Assembly (NCBI RefSeq): GCF_900090195.1
Contig: NZ_LT607803.1
Coordinates: 7,094,229 to 7,158,228, forward strand
Direction: 5' to 3'
Length of the DNA: 64,000 bases
Source of the DNA: Variovorax sp. HW608
Lineage (GTDB): Bacteria; Pseudomonadota; Gammaproteobacteria; Burkholderiales; Burkholderiaceae_C
Below, in pieces: positions 31,882 through 42,205 of the stretch. The notes under the pieces are model-generated. The model was not told where the DNA came from and searched no databases. It saw only the letters and a list, made by a program, of their open reading frames with translations. The position numbers and the translations under genes are program-made. Within the stretch, counting starts at the first letter, position 1. Every line of letters begins with the position of its first letter.

Positions 31882-33357
31882 TCAGCGTGCGGGGCGAACC
31901 AGCGCGTACTGCGCCCAGTCGCCTCGACGGAAAAGCAGGCTGATGGGCTTGCTCCGATCCGCCTTCGCCAGCGCCGCCTCGAAGTCCTTGACGCTCGAGA
32001 CTTCCGTGTTGCTGATGGCCAGGATCACGTCGCCTTCGCGCAGGCCCGCGCGCGCGGCCGCGTCGGTGGCGGCATCGACCTTCACGCCGCCCTTGAGTTT
32101 CAGCTCTCGCCTCTGCGCATCAGGGAGATCGCTCAGCGCGAGGCCCATCGATTTTGCGGCTGCCGATGCCGGCGCCTTGCCCGATGACTCGTCACGATCC
32201 GAAGCACGCTTGGCCGGCTTGTCGGGCTCGATCTCCGCGATGGTCACGTTCAGGTCGCGCAGGCTGCCACGACGGAATACGGTCACCGAACTCTTGGTGC
32301 CCGGCTTGGTGTTCCCCACGATACGCGGCAGATCGCTGGGCCTCTCGATCGACTTGCCATCGAACTTGGTGATGATGTCGCCAGGCTCGATCCCGGCCTT
32401 CTCGCCCGGCGAACCGGCTTCGACGCCTCGAACCAGTGCTCCCTGCGCCTTGCCCAGGCCAATCGACTCGGCCACGTCCTTCGTGACCTGATCGATCTGT
32501 ACGCCGATCCGTCCGCGCGACACGCGGCCGAACGCGCGCAACTGGTCGCTCACGCGGATCGCCTCATCGATCGGGATCGAGAACGAGATCCCCATGAAGC
32601 CGCCGGAGCGCGAATAGATCTGGCTGTTGATGCCCACCACCTCGCCGCGCATGTTGATCAGCGGGCCGCCGGAGTTGCCGGGGTTGATGGCAACGTCGGT
32701 CTGGATGAACGGCAGGTAGTCGCCGGTGTCGCGCTGCTTCGCGCTCACGATGCCGGCGGTGACGGTGTTCTCGAGGCCGAAGGGCGAGCCGATCGCCATC
32801 ACCCATTCGCCGACGCGCAGCTTCGAGACATCACCGACCTTGACGGCAGGAAGACCGGTTGCGTCGATCTTCACCACGGCGACGTCGGTGCGCTTGTCGG
32901 CGCCGACGATCCTGGCCTTGAACTCACGCTTGTCCGGCAGCGTCACCAGAACCTCGGAAGCGCCGTCGACCACATGCGCATTGGTCATCACGAAGCCATC
33001 CGGGGAAAGGATGAACCCGGACCCGACACCGCGCGGACGCTCCTCCTCCTGAGGAGCCGGGCGGTTGGGACGACCCTGGCGCGGAATGCCCGGCATCGGC
33101 TGGCCGAAGAAGCGCCGGAAGAACTCCTGCATATCTTCATCCATCTCGGGATTGCCGCCGCCCTGGGCGACTTTCTCGACGGTGCGGATGTTCACCACGG
33201 ACGGCCCGACCTGGTCGACCAGGTCGGTGAAATCGGGAAGGACACGCGCCTGCGCGAATGCCGGCGATGGCGGCAACAGCGCGGTGGTCGACACGACGGC
33301 CATCGCGCAAGCCAGCACGCATGAGCGGAGCTTGTTCCTCTCGAACTTGAGCATCAT
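31882..33357 (-). CDS. mucD: DegP/MucD-type periplasmic serine protease
   Basis: A periplasmic HtrA-family protease and chaperone that degrades misfolded envelope proteins and damps the RpoE response. The 491-residue protein has a signal peptide ending near AFAQA at residues 33-37. The catalytic triad is His128 (MTNAHVVDG), Asp158 (TDVAVVKID) and Ser229 (NPGNSGGPL). Two PDZ domains follow at about 270-360 and 395-485. It starts at the ATG at 33357, after mucB, completing an rpoE-mucA-mucB-mucD operon as in Pseudomonas. Confidence 0.94.
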   Translation of the reverse strand: MMLKFERNKLRSCVLACAMAVVSTTALLPPSPAFAQARVLPDFTDLVDQVGPSVVNIRTVEKVAQGGGNPEMDEDMQEFFRRFFGQPMPGIPRQGRPNRPAPQEEERPRGVGSGFILSPDGFVMTNAHVVDGASEVLVTLPDKREFKARIVGADKRTDVAVVKIDATGLPAVKVGDVSKLRVGEWVMAIGSPFGLENTVTAGIVSAKQRDTGDYLPFIQTDVAINPGNSGGPLINMRGEVVGINSQIYSRSGGFMGISFSIPIDEAIRVSDQLRAFGRVSRGRIGVQIDQVTKDVAESIGLGKAQGALVRGVEAGSPGEKAGIEPGDIITKFDGKSIERPSDLPRIVGNTKPGTKSSVTVFRRGSLRDLNVTIAEIEPDKPAKRASDRDESSGKAPASAAAKSMGLALSDLPDAQRRELKLKGGVKVDAATDAAARAGLREGDVILAISNTEVSSVKDFEAALAKADRSKPISLLFRRGDWAQYALVRPAR

Positions 33358-33408
33358 CAATTTCTTTCGTCTAAGAGCTTGGACAAAACGATACCCGCGC
33401 GCCGCGAC

Positions 33409-34461
33409 TCAGCGCGCGCGGGCGAGGCTCTGGGCAAATGCGTCCAAAGTCTGCGGCGGCACTTCGCCCACGGCTGTCAGCCACCAATCCCCGTCCTTGT
33501 CGGTCAGCCGGCGCGTCAGCGTATAGGTGGCACCGAGTGCAAGAAGGACTTCCTTGGCCTGGCGCTGGGCATCGTAAGGCTCCAGGAAAAGCGACACGGA
33601 AGCGAGGCCATCCGAGAAGGTCCACTGCATCGTGTGTCCAGCCGACTCGCCGCCGGCCGGACGCCGATAGCAATTCACCGGCTTGAACCCGGCGACCGGC
33701 TTCCTGAGCGTCCAGCCCTCGCGCTCGGCGGTCGTGCGTTCGAGCTCCGACTTCTCGACGCGATAGCCCGAGGTGCTGGTCATCATCTGGTTCAAGGCGT
33801 GGACCTTGATCGGCACATCGAGCTGCAGTTCGGAGAAGGCGGATTGTTCGATGACCTTGTTGTCGCGGTCGAGCGTCTGCAGCTTCACGACCAGGCCGGA
33901 GCGCCGCTCGCTCCACACCCGATAGCCGAAGCGGAATTCGTCCCGAGGCTCCAGCAGAATCACATCGGCATCGAAGCCGGCAACGCGCCCCTTGCCCACG
34001 ACCCGCACACCGTAGAAATCGGCGATGGACGAGTCCGGAGCACCGAGCAGGTTCGGAAACAGCTCGAGGTTCTCCCGCTTCTCGCTCTTGACCACCTTCG
34101 ACTCGGGCAGGAAGGTGACGACGCGATCATTGCGCCGAAATGTCGAACGTGGTGGCCCCGAGAGCGCCTCGATGCGCTCCATCTGGAGATCGCCTTCGCA
34201 GACATGCCAGATGCGTGCGCTGGAGAGATCGCCGGTTTCCGCCGAAACGACAAAGGTGCCGGCGTAGCTGCGCTGCTTCGACGCAGCATGCATGCGCTGG
34301 AGCCATTCGACGACGCCCAGGGTCGGGGTTTCGCCATTGCCAGGACCCGCTTTTGCCAGTGGCGAGCTGATCCGGGTCTGAGCCGTGGCCACCTGCGCGA
34401 CGCAAAGCGCGGCCGCGAGGATCACGTATCGACGCTCGGGGATTGGGATCGAAACAGTCAT
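33409..34461 (-). CDS. mucB: RseB/MucB sigma-E regulatory protein
   Basis: A periplasmic protein of 350 residues that binds the periplasmic part of the anti-sigma factor and shields it from DegS-type cleavage, as known for RseB/MucB. A signal peptide is visible at residues 12-29 (YVILAAALCVAQVATAQT). The LolA-like N-terminal domain includes SYAGTFVVSAETG, and the smaller C-terminal MucB/RseB domain covers roughly the last 100 residues. The ATG at 34461 lies 13 bp after mucA. Confidence 0.9.
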   Translation of the reverse strand: MTVSIPIPERRYVILAAALCVAQVATAQTRISSPLAKAGPGNGETPTLGVVEWLQRMHAASKQRSYAGTFVVSAETGDLSSARIWHVCEGDLQMERIEALSGPPRSTFRRNDRVVTFLPESKVVKSEKRENLELFPNLLGAPDSSIADFYGVRVVGKGRVAGFDADVILLEPRDEFRFGYRVWSERRSGLVVKLQTLDRDNKVIEQSAFSELQLDVPIKVHALNQMMTSTSGYRVEKSELERTTAEREGWTLRKPVAGFKPVNCYRRPAGGESAGHTMQWTFSDGLASVSLFLEPYDAQRQAKEVLLALGATYTLTRRLTDKDGDWWLTAVGEVPPQTLDAFAQSLARAR

Positions 34462-34474
34462 CGCAGGCAAGCGC

Positions 34475-35119
34475 TCAGCGCGAAGGCCTTTCGAAGGTGG
34501 CGTTGCGCAGGAATCCGGATGGAAGCTGCGAGGCGCCACTGACCTGCTGGTGGGCTTCGAGCAGCTGATCGAGTCGCGGATCACGCAGCATGACCTGCGG
34601 ATTTCCGTTTCCGACCAGGACTCGCGCGGGGATGAGCGTCTGGCGCGGGGCAGGAGCGACATTGGCCGCCGCGACCACCGCAGCCGGCGCCGCCTGTTGC
34701 TGGGCCAGCTGCGCGCCGGCAGGACGGGAGCCCTCGATGCCGACCCAGTTCCAGCCGATGGCTGCGGCCGCTGCCAGCGATGCCGCCCCGGCCACGAGCT
34801 TCCAGCGGAAGACGGGCTCGTTGGCCGCCTCCGCGCGCGAACGATGGACCGGCTCCGCTTCGGGCAACGCCTCCAGGGCCTGCAGCGGCGGCTCCGCCGC
34901 CAGGCGATCCTGGAATCGCGAAAGGAAGGTCGTGGTGTCGCTGCACGGCGCGTGGACGCCCGAACGCAGGACATCGCCGACCAGGTGATAGGTCTGCCAG
35001 GTGTCCCGCAGCTCTTCGTCGAAGCCAATGCGGCCGACCATGCGGGCAAATTCTTCGCCTCGCAAATGGCCATCAGCAAGCGCGGACACCTGCTCACGAA
35101 CTGTGTTTGTGTGCTTCAT
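34475..35119 (-). CDS. mucA: Anti-sigma-E factor RseA/MucA
   Basis: A membrane-spanning inhibitor of RpoE. The protein is 214 residues from the ATG at 35119, which has an AGG 8 bases upstream; a GTG at 35128 lacks ribosome-binding spacing. The N-terminal cytoplasmic domain (REQVSALADGHLRGEEFARM) is the RseA sigma-binding fold. A single membrane span lies at about residues 98-115 (KLVAGAASLAAAAAIGWNW). The periplasmic tail is Ala/Gln-rich. It begins 14 bp after rpoE. Confidence 0.9.
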   Translation of the reverse strand: MKHTNTVREQVSALADGHLRGEEFARMVGRIGFDEELRDTWQTYHLVGDVLRSGVHAPCSDTTTFLSRFQDRLAAEPPLQALEALPEAEPVHRSRAEAANEPVFRWKLVAGAASLAAAAAIGWNWVGIEGSRPAGAQLAQQQAAPAAVVAAANVAPAPRQTLIPARVLVGNGNPQVMLRDPRLDQLLEAHQQVSGASQLPSGFLRNATFERPSR

Positions 35120-35132
35120 TTCATTCACCTGC

Positions 35133-35807
35133 TTACCATCGCTTGCCGGACTGGTTGTCCAGCAAGGGCTTGACCCTGGCAGAAATCGCCTCGCGGGCCC
35201 GGAAAATCCGCGACCGCACCGTGCCGATCGGACAGTTCATGACCTCGGCGATCTCTTCGTAACTCATCCCCTCGATTTCCCGCAGCGTCACCGCCTGCCG
35301 CAATTCGGCCGGCAACGCTTCCATGGCCGCCTCGACAGCCGCAGCTATCTCGTTGGCCGCCATCACGGACTCGGGGGTCTCGTCGCTGATTGGTTCGTTT
35401 CCGGGCCGGTAAGTTTCATCGTCCTCTTCGGAAGACGAACGCAGGGCACTCTCGGTGACGGTCGGATCCCGCTTCATGTCGACCAAGGCCTTCTTGGCGG
35501 TATTGACGGCGATCCGGTAGAGCCAAGTGTAGAACTGGGCCTCGCCCCGGAACTGATGCAGTGCCCGGTAGGCTCGGATGAAAGTCTCCTGGGCGATATC
35601 CTCGATCAGGTTCACGTCCCGCACCATGCGGCCGATCAACCTCTCGATCCGGCGCTGGTACTTGATGACGAGCAGCTCGAACGCCTTCTGGTCGCCCGCC
35701 ACGGTCCGCTGGACCAGCTGGAAATCGACCTCGCCCGGCTTGGTCGCCTCGGCGGGCGCACCTGCCGGTCCGGCATCCGGTGGAACGGGAGGTGGCGAGA
35801 CTGTCAT
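35133..35807 (-). CDS. rpoE: RNA polymerase sigma-E factor (AlgU/RpoE)
   Basis: An ECF sigma factor of 224 residues that drives the envelope-stress regulon. Region 2 is seen in YQRRIERLIGRMVRDVNLIE with AQETFIRAYRALHQFRG and WLYRIAVNTAKKALV. Region 4 includes LREIEGMSYEEIAEVMNCPI and GTVRSRIFRAREA. The N-terminal 25 residues are an unusual Pro/Ala-rich leader. The ATG at 35807 overlaps the stop of the membrane protein gene upstream, so the two are translationally coupled. Confidence 0.95.
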   Translation of the reverse strand: MTVSPPPVPPDAGPAGAPAEATKPGEVDFQLVQRTVAGDQKAFELLVIKYQRRIERLIGRMVRDVNLIEDIAQETFIRAYRALHQFRGEAQFYTWLYRIAVNTAKKALVDMKRDPTVTESALRSSSEEDDETYRPGNEPISDETPESVMAANEIAAAVEAAMEALPAELRQAVTLREIEGMSYEEIAEVMNCPIGTVRSRIFRAREAISARVKPLLDNQSGKRW

Positions 35808-36286
35808 GACGTGTGATGCGCGTTGGCCGAGACCGACTCCGGCGTTTTGACCGCCGCTTGCGTCGGAATGGCGCGCGAATATAGCGCACGGCGCAAGTCT
35901 CGCCACCGTTGGGGCATGGCGGTTCGGTCGACCCAGATCCACCGTGCAGCGCCGAGCGGCTCCTTGATTCGAACGAGCAGCAACCACTGCAAGTCCAGCA
36001 TCACGGCCGCCTGGGCCGTCGGCACGCTGACGCCGCCCGACATGGACCAGCATTGACCATCGAAGACCAGATTCGCGGGGCATGATGAGCGAAGCACTCC
36101 TGTCCATGCGGCCACGCTCGCCACGATCGCACAGAGAAGCAGTACGCCGTCCCGCCAGTCGAGGCCGGCCGATTGAACGCAGGCCATCGTGACGGCGCAG
36201 ACGCCAAGCGCCCACAGCGCGAGCAAAAGGCGCTCCGCATAGCGCGAGCGCCCCACCGGATAACTCACCGATGGGGCGCTATGCAT
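35804..36286 (-). CDS. YgfX (CptA)-like small membrane protein
   Basis: A 160-residue protein with two closely spaced membrane spans at about residues 20-36 and 45-62 and a cytoplasmic C-terminal domain. The layout and the pattern of the soluble part (VFDGQCWSMSG, LDLQWLLLVRI, RWRDLRRALYSR) resemble YgfX/CptA, the partner of SdhE/CptB. This is recognised by eye and not tested by search. It lies 15 bp after fabF and overlaps the rpoE start (ATGA), so it should be made with the sigma factor. A plain hypothetical membrane protein is the alternative. Confidence 0.7.
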   Translation of the reverse strand: MHSAPSVSYPVGRSRYAERLLLALWALGVCAVTMACVQSAGLDWRDGVLLLCAIVASVAAWTGVLRSSCPANLVFDGQCWSMSGGVSVPTAQAAVMLDLQWLLLVRIKEPLGAARWIWVDRTAMPQRWRDLRRALYSRAIPTQAAVKTPESVSANAHHTS

Positions 36287-36301
36287 GGGGATGGGCGAGG
36301 A

Positions 36302-37546
36302 TCAAACGCGCTTGAACACCAGCGTTCCGTTGGTGCCGCCAAACCCGAAGTTGTTCTTGACCGCGACGTCGATCTTCAGATCGCGCGCCTCATTGGCGCA
36401 ATAGTCGAGATCGCACTCCGGATCCTGATTGAAGATGTTGATCGTCGGCGGGCTCTTCTGATGATGCAGCGCCAGCACCGTGAACACCGACTCGATGCCA
36501 CCCGCGCCGCCCAGCAGGTGGCCGGTCATGGATTTGGTCGAGTTGACGACCAGCCTCTTGGCGTGATCGCCGAAGGTCAGCTTGATCGCGTTGGTCTCGT
36601 TGATGTCACCGATCTGCGTCGACGTGCCGTGCGCGTTGAGATACTGCACCTGATCGGCATTGACGCCTGCGTTGGCCAGCGCCATCGTCATCGAGCGGCG
36701 GGGACCGTCAACGTCGGGCGCCGTCATGTGGTAGGCATCGCCGGTCAAGCCGAAGCCCGCGATTTCCGCGTAGATCCTGGCGCCACGAGCCTTGGCGTGT
36801 TCGTATTCTTCGAGCACCAGCACGCCGGCGCCCTCGCCCAGCACGAAGCCGTCGCGGTCCTTGTCCCACGGACGCGAGGCAGTCGCGGGATCGTCGTTGC
36901 GAGTACTCAGCGCGCGCGGCGCAGTAAAGCCGCCGATGCCGAGCGGCGAGATGGTCGACTCGGCACCGCCGGCGATCATCACGTCGGCGTCACCGTATTC
37001 GATCATGCGCGCCGACGTGCCGATCGCATGCAGGCCCGTGGTGCAGGCCGTCACGACCGCGATGTTCGGCCCCTTGAAGCCGTACTTGATCGAGACGTGG
37101 CCCGAGATCATGTTGATGATCGAAGCCGGCACGAAGAACGGCGACACGCGGCGCGGGCCACGGTTCACCAGTTCGCCATGGGTCTGCTCGATCATCGGAA
37201 GTCCGCCGATGCCGGACCCGATGTTGCAGCCAATGCGCACGGCTTGCTCGTAAGACAGCGCTTCGCCGGTCGGCAGTCCGCTGTCCTGCACCGCCTGGAC
37301 GGCGGCGGCGAGCCCCAGATGAATGAAGCGGTCCATGTGACGCGCTTCCTTATCCGAGATGTACTGGGTGATGTCGAAACCCTTGACCTCACCCGCGAAC
37401 TTGCAGGCGAAGGCGCTTGCATCGAACGCGGTGATGTTCGCGATACCCGACTCCCCGGCCAGCAAATTGGCCCAGGAGTCGGCAACCGTATTTCCGACAG
37501 GAGCGAGGCAACCGAGCCCGGTCACAACGACGCGGCGTTTGGTCAT
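36302..37546 (-). CDS. fabF: 3-oxoacyl-ACP synthase II
   Basis: This condensing enzyme elongates acyl-ACP in fatty-acid synthesis. The 414-residue protein has the catalytic Cys168 in [13 protein letters not shown] and the two His residues in [13 protein letters not shown] and [14 protein letters not shown]. The ATG at 37546 gives the standard [10 protein letters not shown] start; the frame is open eight codons further. It is the last fab gene before the envelope-stress genes. Confidence 0.97.
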   Translation of the reverse strand: MTKRRVVVTGLGCLAPVGNTVADSWANLLAGESGIANITAFDASAFACKFAGEVKGFDITQYISDKEARHMDRFIHLGLAAAVQAVQDSGLPTGEALSYEQAVRIGCNIGSGIGGLPMIEQTHGELVNRGPRRVSPFFVPASIINMISGHVSIKYGFKGPNIAVVTACTTGLHAIGTSARMIEYGDADVMIAGGAESTISPLGIGGFTAPRALSTRNDDPATASRPWDKDRDGFVLGEGAGVLVLEEYEHAKARGARIYAEIAGFGLTGDAYHMTAPDVDGPRRSMTMALANAGVNADQVQYLNAHGTSTQIGDINETNAIKLTFGDHAKRLVVNSTKSMTGHLLGGAGGIESVFTVLALHHQKSPPTINIFNQDPECDLDYCANEARDLKIDVAVKNNFGFGGTNGTLVFKRV

Positions 37547-37640
37547 GCCGGCAAACCTTTCTGGAAGCACTGAGACCGCTGCACGGCGCTCGCAAGCATC
37601 AGGACTGCGGGCCGGGGGAACGGTATCTCAGCGTGGCCGA

Positions 37641-37922
<282 letters not shown>

Positions 37923-37980
37923 GCCGGCCGGATTGTGGCATTTGCCGCTCGGCCGTAGGTGAAGGTATTGCGTCGGCGCG

Positions 37981-38724
37981 CTACATATGCATGCCGCCAT
38001 TGACGTGCAGTTCCTGCCCCGTGACGTAGGCCGCCTGGGGCGAAGCAAGGAACGCAACGGCATGGGCGATGTCGGCAGGCTTGCCCAGATGGCCCAGCGG
38101 GATCTGGGCCAAGAGCGCCTGCTGCTGCGCTTCCGGCAGGCTGGCCGTCATGTCGGTCTCGATGAATCCGGGCGCCACGCAATTGACGGTGATGCTGCGG
38201 CTGCCGAGCTCGCGCGCCAACGCGCGTGTCATGCCGGCCACGCCGGCCTTTGCGGCCGCGTAGTTGGCCTGGCCCGCATTGCCCGAGGCGCCGACCACGC
38301 TGGTGATGTTGATGATGCGCCCGTAGCGCTGCTTCATCATGGGTCGGATCACCGCGCGCGACAGTCGGAAGACCGCCTTCAGGTTGGTGTCGAGAACGGC
38401 ATCCCAGTCGGAATCCTTGAGGCGCATCGCCAGGGTGTCGCGCGTGATGCCCGCGTTGTTGACCAGCACATGGATGGCGCCATAGACCTTCACGATCTCA
38501 TCGACCAGCGCTTCGACCGCGGTGCCGTCATTGACATCCAGCGCGCAGCCGCGACCACCGTACGCGCCCAGGGCCGCGGTGATCTTGGCAGCGCCTTCGT
38601 CGGTCGTGCCGGTTCCGATGACCTTGAGGCCGCTCTGGGCCAGTTCGAGCGCGATGGCGGCACCGATGCCGCGAGACGCGCCGGTCACCAAGGCGACCTG
38701 TCCTTCAAATTTGAGAGTGCTCAT
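37981..38724 (-). CDS. fabG: 3-oxoacyl-ACP reductase
   Basis: This NADPH-dependent short-chain dehydrogenase reduces 3-oxoacyl-ACP. The 247-residue protein has the cofactor motif VTGASRGIGAAIA, the structural NNAG (VLVNNAGITRDTL), the catalytic Ser in NITSVVGASGN and Tyr/Lys in YAAAKAGVAG. It lies 23 bp after fabD in the plsX-fabHDG-acpP-fabF cluster. Confidence 0.97.
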   Translation of the reverse strand: MSTLKFEGQVALVTGASRGIGAAIALELAQSGLKVIGTGTTDEGAAKITAALGAYGGRGCALDVNDGTAVEALVDEIVKVYGAIHVLVNNAGITRDTLAMRLKDSDWDAVLDTNLKAVFRLSRAVIRPMMKQRYGRIINITSVVGASGNAGQANYAAAKAGVAGMTRALARELGSRSITVNCVAPGFIETDMTASLPEAQQQALLAQIPLGHLGKPADIAHAVAFLASPQAAYVTGQELHVNGGMHM

Positions 38725-38747
38725 GAATTAACTCTGGTGGTCGACGC

Positions 38748-39701
38748 TCAAGCAGCGAGCTGTTGTCGGGTCTCGGCCAGCGTCGCCGGGTCGTAGACCG
38801 AGGCCGCAGCCAGTTCGGGGGCGATCCGCTTCGCCATGCCGGCCAGGACCTTGCCGGGTCCGCATTCGATCACGGCCTCGACGCCGCGCGACCTCAAGGC
38901 CTGCACGGTTTCGACCCAGCGCACAGGGCCCGCCGCCTGGCGCACGAGCGCGTCGCGGATCGACGCCGGATCCGTCACGACCGCCACGTCGATGTTGTTG
39001 ACCACCGGAATCTGCGGCGCCAGGAAGGCCACCGAAGCAAGGCGCTCGCGCAGCGCTTGCGCCGCAGGCTTCATCAGGCTGGAATGGAAAGGCGCGGAAA
39101 CCGGCAGCGGCAGCGCGCGCTTGGCGCCATTCGCCTTCAGGACCTCGCAGGCCTTCTCGACGGCCGCCTTGCTGCCGGCGATCACCGTCTGCATCGGGTC
39201 GTTGAAATTGACAGCCTCGACGACTTCGGCGCTGCCCGGGCCGAAGCTGGCCGCTGCCTCGGCGCAGCCGGCTTTCACCTTTTCCGCATCCATGCCCAGG
39301 ATGGCCGCCATGGCGCCCGCGCCCACGGGAACTGCCTGCTGCATGGCCTCTGCGCGGAAGCGCACCAACGGGGCGGCCTGGGCCAAGGTCAGCACGCCGG
39401 AAGCGACCAGCGCGGAATACTCGCCCAGCGAATGCCCGGCCACGACGGACGGGCGATCCCCGCCTTCAGCCAACCACGCGCGCCACGCAGCGACACCGGC
39501 GACGAGCATCACGGGCTGGGTATTGGTGGTCAGCGAGAGGACTTCCTTCGGTCCCTCGTGGATCAGGCGGGCAACGTCCTCGCCCAGCGCATCCGACGCC
39601 TCGCGAAGCGTCTCGGCGACGGCGGGATGATCGCCCCAGGCATCGAGCATGCCGACCGCCTGCGAGCCTTGTCCCGGAAAGACAAATGCGAAAGACTTCA
39701 T
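38748..39701 (-). CDS. fabD: Malonyl-CoA:ACP transacylase
   Basis: It loads malonyl groups on ACP. The 317-residue protein has the oxyanion FPGQGSQAVGM at the N-terminus, the nucleophile Ser91 in AGHSLGEYSALVA and the catalytic His in PVSAPFHSSLM. The ATG at 39701 is preferred; the frame is open through fabH in an alternative frame. It follows fabH by 44 bp. Confidence 0.97.
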   Translation of the reverse strand: MKSFAFVFPGQGSQAVGMLDAWGDHPAVAETLREASDALGEDVARLIHEGPKEVLSLTTNTQPVMLVAGVAAWRAWLAEGGDRPSVVAGHSLGEYSALVASGVLTLAQAAPLVRFRAEAMQQAVPVGAGAMAAILGMDAEKVKAGCAEAAASFGPGSAEVVEAVNFNDPMQTVIAGSKAAVEKACEVLKANGAKRALPLPVSAPFHSSLMKPAAQALRERLASVAFLAPQIPVVNNIDVAVVTDPASIRDALVRQAAGPVRWVETVQALRSRGVEAVIECGPGKVLAGMAKRIAPELAAASVYDPATLAETRQQLAA

Positions 39702-39745
39702 TGTTGTTGGCTCCATACGCGCTCGCCGCCTGGGCGCTGCGCTCT

Positions 39746-40723
39746 TCAATAGTTCAACAGCACCGCGCCCCAGGTGAATCCCCCGCCGACGCCTTCGAGC
39801 ATCAGGGTGTCGCCCTTCTTGACCTTGCCGGATCGCACCGCATGGTCGAGCGCCAGAGGGATCGAGGCAGCCGAGGTGTTGCCGTGCTCGTCGACGGTCA
39901 CGATCAGCTTTTCGCGCGGGAGCTTCAGCTTCTTGGCCGTGCCTTCCATGATCCGGATGTTGGCCTGATGCGGAATCAGCCAGTCGATGTCCTGATCGGT
40001 CTTGCCGGCCTTTTCCAGCGTGGCGCGTGCAGCGTCTTCGAGCACGCGAACCGCGAGCTTGAAGACCGCCTGCCCGTCCATATGCAGGAAGGGGGTCCCG
40101 AGTACGGAGCCGCCCGACACGTTGCCCGGCACGCAAAGGATGCCGACGTGCTTGCCATCGGCGTGGAGGTCGCTCGCCAGGATTCCGGGTTCCTTGCTGG
40201 CCTCGAGAACGACCGCGCCGGCGCCGTCGCCGAAAAGCACGCAGGTGGTGCGATCGTTGAAATCCAGGATCCGCGAGAACACTTCGGCGCCGACCACGAG
40301 GGCACATTTGGCGCTGCCCGTGCGGATCATGGCGTCCGCGACGGTCAACGCATAGACGAAGCCGCTGCAGACGGCCTGCACATCGAAAGCAGGGCAACCG
40401 GCAATGCCGAGCTTGTTCTGGAGAATGGCCGCTGCGGACGGAAACACCATGTCCGGCGTCGAGGTCGCGACGATGATCAGGTCGATGTCGCCGGCGCTTC
40501 GGCCGGCGGCTTCAAGTGCGTGCCTGGCGGCCTCGAGCGCCAGATCGCTGCTTGTCACATCGGGGTCGGCGAAATGCCTGGCCCGGATGCCGGTGCGCTC
40601 GATGATCCATTGATCAGAGGTTTCGATGCCGCGTGCAGCGAGGTCCCGGGCCAGATCGTCGTTGGTCACGCGGCGAGGCGGCAGGTAGCTGCCGGTGCCG
40701 GTAATGCGAGAGAAAGATGTCAT
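39746..40723 (-). CDS. fabH: 3-oxoacyl-ACP synthase III
   Basis: It starts fatty-acid synthesis by condensing acetyl-CoA with malonyl-ACP. The 325-residue protein has the catalytic triad Cys119 ([11 protein letters not shown]), His in [12 protein letters not shown] and Asn in [13 protein letters not shown]. The start overlaps the plsX stop by one base (TGATG). Confidence 0.97.
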   Translation of the reverse strand: MTSFSRITGTGSYLPPRRVTNDDLARDLAARGIETSDQWIIERTGIRARHFADPDVTSSDLALEAARHALEAAGRSAGDIDLIIVATSTPDMVFPSAAAILQNKLGIAGCPAFDVQAVCSGFVYALTVADAMIRTGSAKCALVVGAEVFSRILDFNDRTTCVLFGDGAGAVVLEASKEPGILASDLHADGKHVGILCVPGNVSGGSVLGTPFLHMDGQAVFKLAVRVLEDAARATLEKAGKTDQDIDWLIPHQANIRIMEGTAKKLKLPREKLIVTVDEHGNTSAASIPLALDHAVRSGKVKKGDTLMLEGVGGGFTWGAVLLNY

Positions 40724-41808
40724 CAGACGTGAAGCGCCGCCGTGTCGGCCGCCGCCGGTTCTTGTCGCGCGAGCAGAGGCGCGGCGTGGGCGATGCGGGC
40801 CCGCACGCGATCGAGCAGGTTGTTGCGAGCGGCATCATAAGCGCGATCCAGAGCGTGCCCGAAAGCCACTTCGTCCGCAGAGCCATGGCTCTTGAACACC
40901 AGCCCGCGCAGGCCAAGCAAGGCAGCGCCGTTGTATCTCCGGTGATCAAGTCGCTTTTTAAGCGCTTTTAGAACCGGATAGGAGACGATAGCCGCAAGTC
41001 GACTGAAAATCCCGCTCGAATACTCAATTCGCAGGAAGTCGACGATCATCGAGGCGACACCCTCGGTGGCCTTCAGCGTGACGTTGCCGACGAAGCCGTC
41101 GCAGACGACGATGTCCGTGGTTCCCTTGAAGATGTCGTTGCCTTCGACGTTGCCGTAGAAGTTGAGATCTTGCGAATCAGCCGCTTTTCGAAGCAGTTGA
41201 CTCGCCTTCTTGATCGTTTCGCTGCCTTTGATCGCTTCCTCCCCGACGTTCAGCAAGCCGACGCTGGGCGACTCGTTGCCCGTCAGCGCCGAGACCAGCG
41301 CCGAACCGAGCACCGCGAACTGCAGGAGGTCTTCGGCGTCGCAATCGACGTTCGCACCGAGGTCCAGGACAGTCGTCGCACCACCCTTGCTGTTGGGCAG
41401 TTGAGGCGCGATCGCCGGCCGATCGATGCCGTCGAGGGTCTTGAGGAGATACCGCGCAATCGCCATCAGCGCGCCGGTATTGCCGGCGGAGACCGCAGCT
41501 TGGGCAGCCCCATCCTTCACTTGCTGGATGGCAATCCGCATGGACGAGTCCTTCTTCTTGCGAAGTGCGATCTCGATGGGATCGTCCATACCGACGACCT
41601 CGGTCGCCGCGACGAGCGTCGCCCGAGGGTGGGAAAAACCAGAAAGCGCGCCGGGGATGCCGACGAGAAGAAGCGACCCCTCGGGGTGACGCTCGAGAAA
41701 GGCTCGACAGGCCGCGAGCGTGACGCGCGGGCCATGGTCTCCGCCCATGCAATCAACGGCAAGCGTGATCACGGACGGCGCAGGTGCAGATGCAGACGGC
41801 GTAGCCAT
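40723..41808 (-). CDS. plsX: Phosphate acyltransferase PlsX
   Basis: It makes acyl-phosphate from acyl-ACP for phospholipid synthesis with PlsY. The 361-residue protein has the N-terminal [13 protein letters not shown], the [14 protein letters not shown] loop and [13 protein letters not shown], all typical. The ATG at 41808 follows a TTG in frame. It lies 59 bp after rpmF and is coupled to fabH, the conserved rpmF-plsX-fab order. Confidence 0.96.
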   Translation of the reverse strand: MATPSASAPAPSVITLAVDCMGGDHGPRVTLAACRAFLERHPEGSLLLVGIPGALSGFSHPRATLVAATEVVGMDDPIEIALRKKKDSSMRIAIQQVKDGAAQAAVSAGNTGALMAIARYLLKTLDGIDRPAIAPQLPNSKGGATTVLDLGANVDCDAEDLLQFAVLGSALVSALTGNESPSVGLLNVGEEAIKGSETIKKASQLLRKAADSQDLNFYGNVEGNDIFKGTTDIVVCDGFVGNVTLKATEGVASMIVDFLRIEYSSGIFSRLAAIVSYPVLKALKKRLDHRRYNGAALLGLRGLVFKSHGSADEVAFGHALDRAYDAARNNLLDRVRARIAHAAPLLARQEPAAADTAALHV

Positions 41809-41867
41809 CAAAACAAAGGCCCGACGCTACGGGAAAAGTAGCTTCGGGCCTCGACCTTGAAACCGAT

Positions 41868-42050
41868 TCAGGCTTCGGACTTGGTCTTGAGAACCTTGCG
41901 ACCGCGGTAGAAACCGTTCGGGCTGATGTGGTGACGCAGGTGGGTTTCACCGGTCGTGGGCTCGACGGCGATGCCGGGCACGCCCAGCGCGTTGTGCGAG
42001 CGGTGCATGCCGCGCTTCGACGGCGACTTCTTGTTTTGCTGGACGGCCAT
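41868..42050 (-). CDS. rpmF: Ribosomal protein L32
   Basis: This 60-residue basic protein of the large ribosomal subunit has the N-terminal [19 protein letters not shown] and the C-terminal [15 protein letters not shown] of the family. It contains no Cys pairs, so it is the zinc-free (C-) form usual in Betaproteobacteria. An AGGAG precedes the ATG by 6 bases. yceD lies upstream and plsX downstream. Confidence 0.98.
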   Translation of the reverse strand: MAVQQNKKSPSKRGMHRSHNALGVPGIAVEPTTGETHLRHHISPNGFYRGRKVLKTKSEA

Positions 42051-42158
42051 GATGGCTCCTGGATGTATTCGGGTGGGTTGGCGGGCATGCGAGGCGGCGA
42101 TAACGCTTAAATAAGATAAGCCCATTAAGCACTAGCGGCGGCGCGCGCGAAGCCAAAG

Positions 42159-42164
42159 ATTATA
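42159..42164 (-). promoter_or_regulatory. Candidate -10 box for the rpmF-plsX-fab transcript
   Basis: A perfect TATAAT on the minus strand lies in the 155-bp yceD-rpmF gap, 109 bp upstream of the rpmF ATG. No convincing -35 hexamer is found at 16-18 bp, so the call rests on the -10 and the position. Confidence 0.45.
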
Positions 42165-42205
42165 GCCCAAAGAGGCCCAAGAGCGCCACCTCGGCCCTCG
42201 CACAC

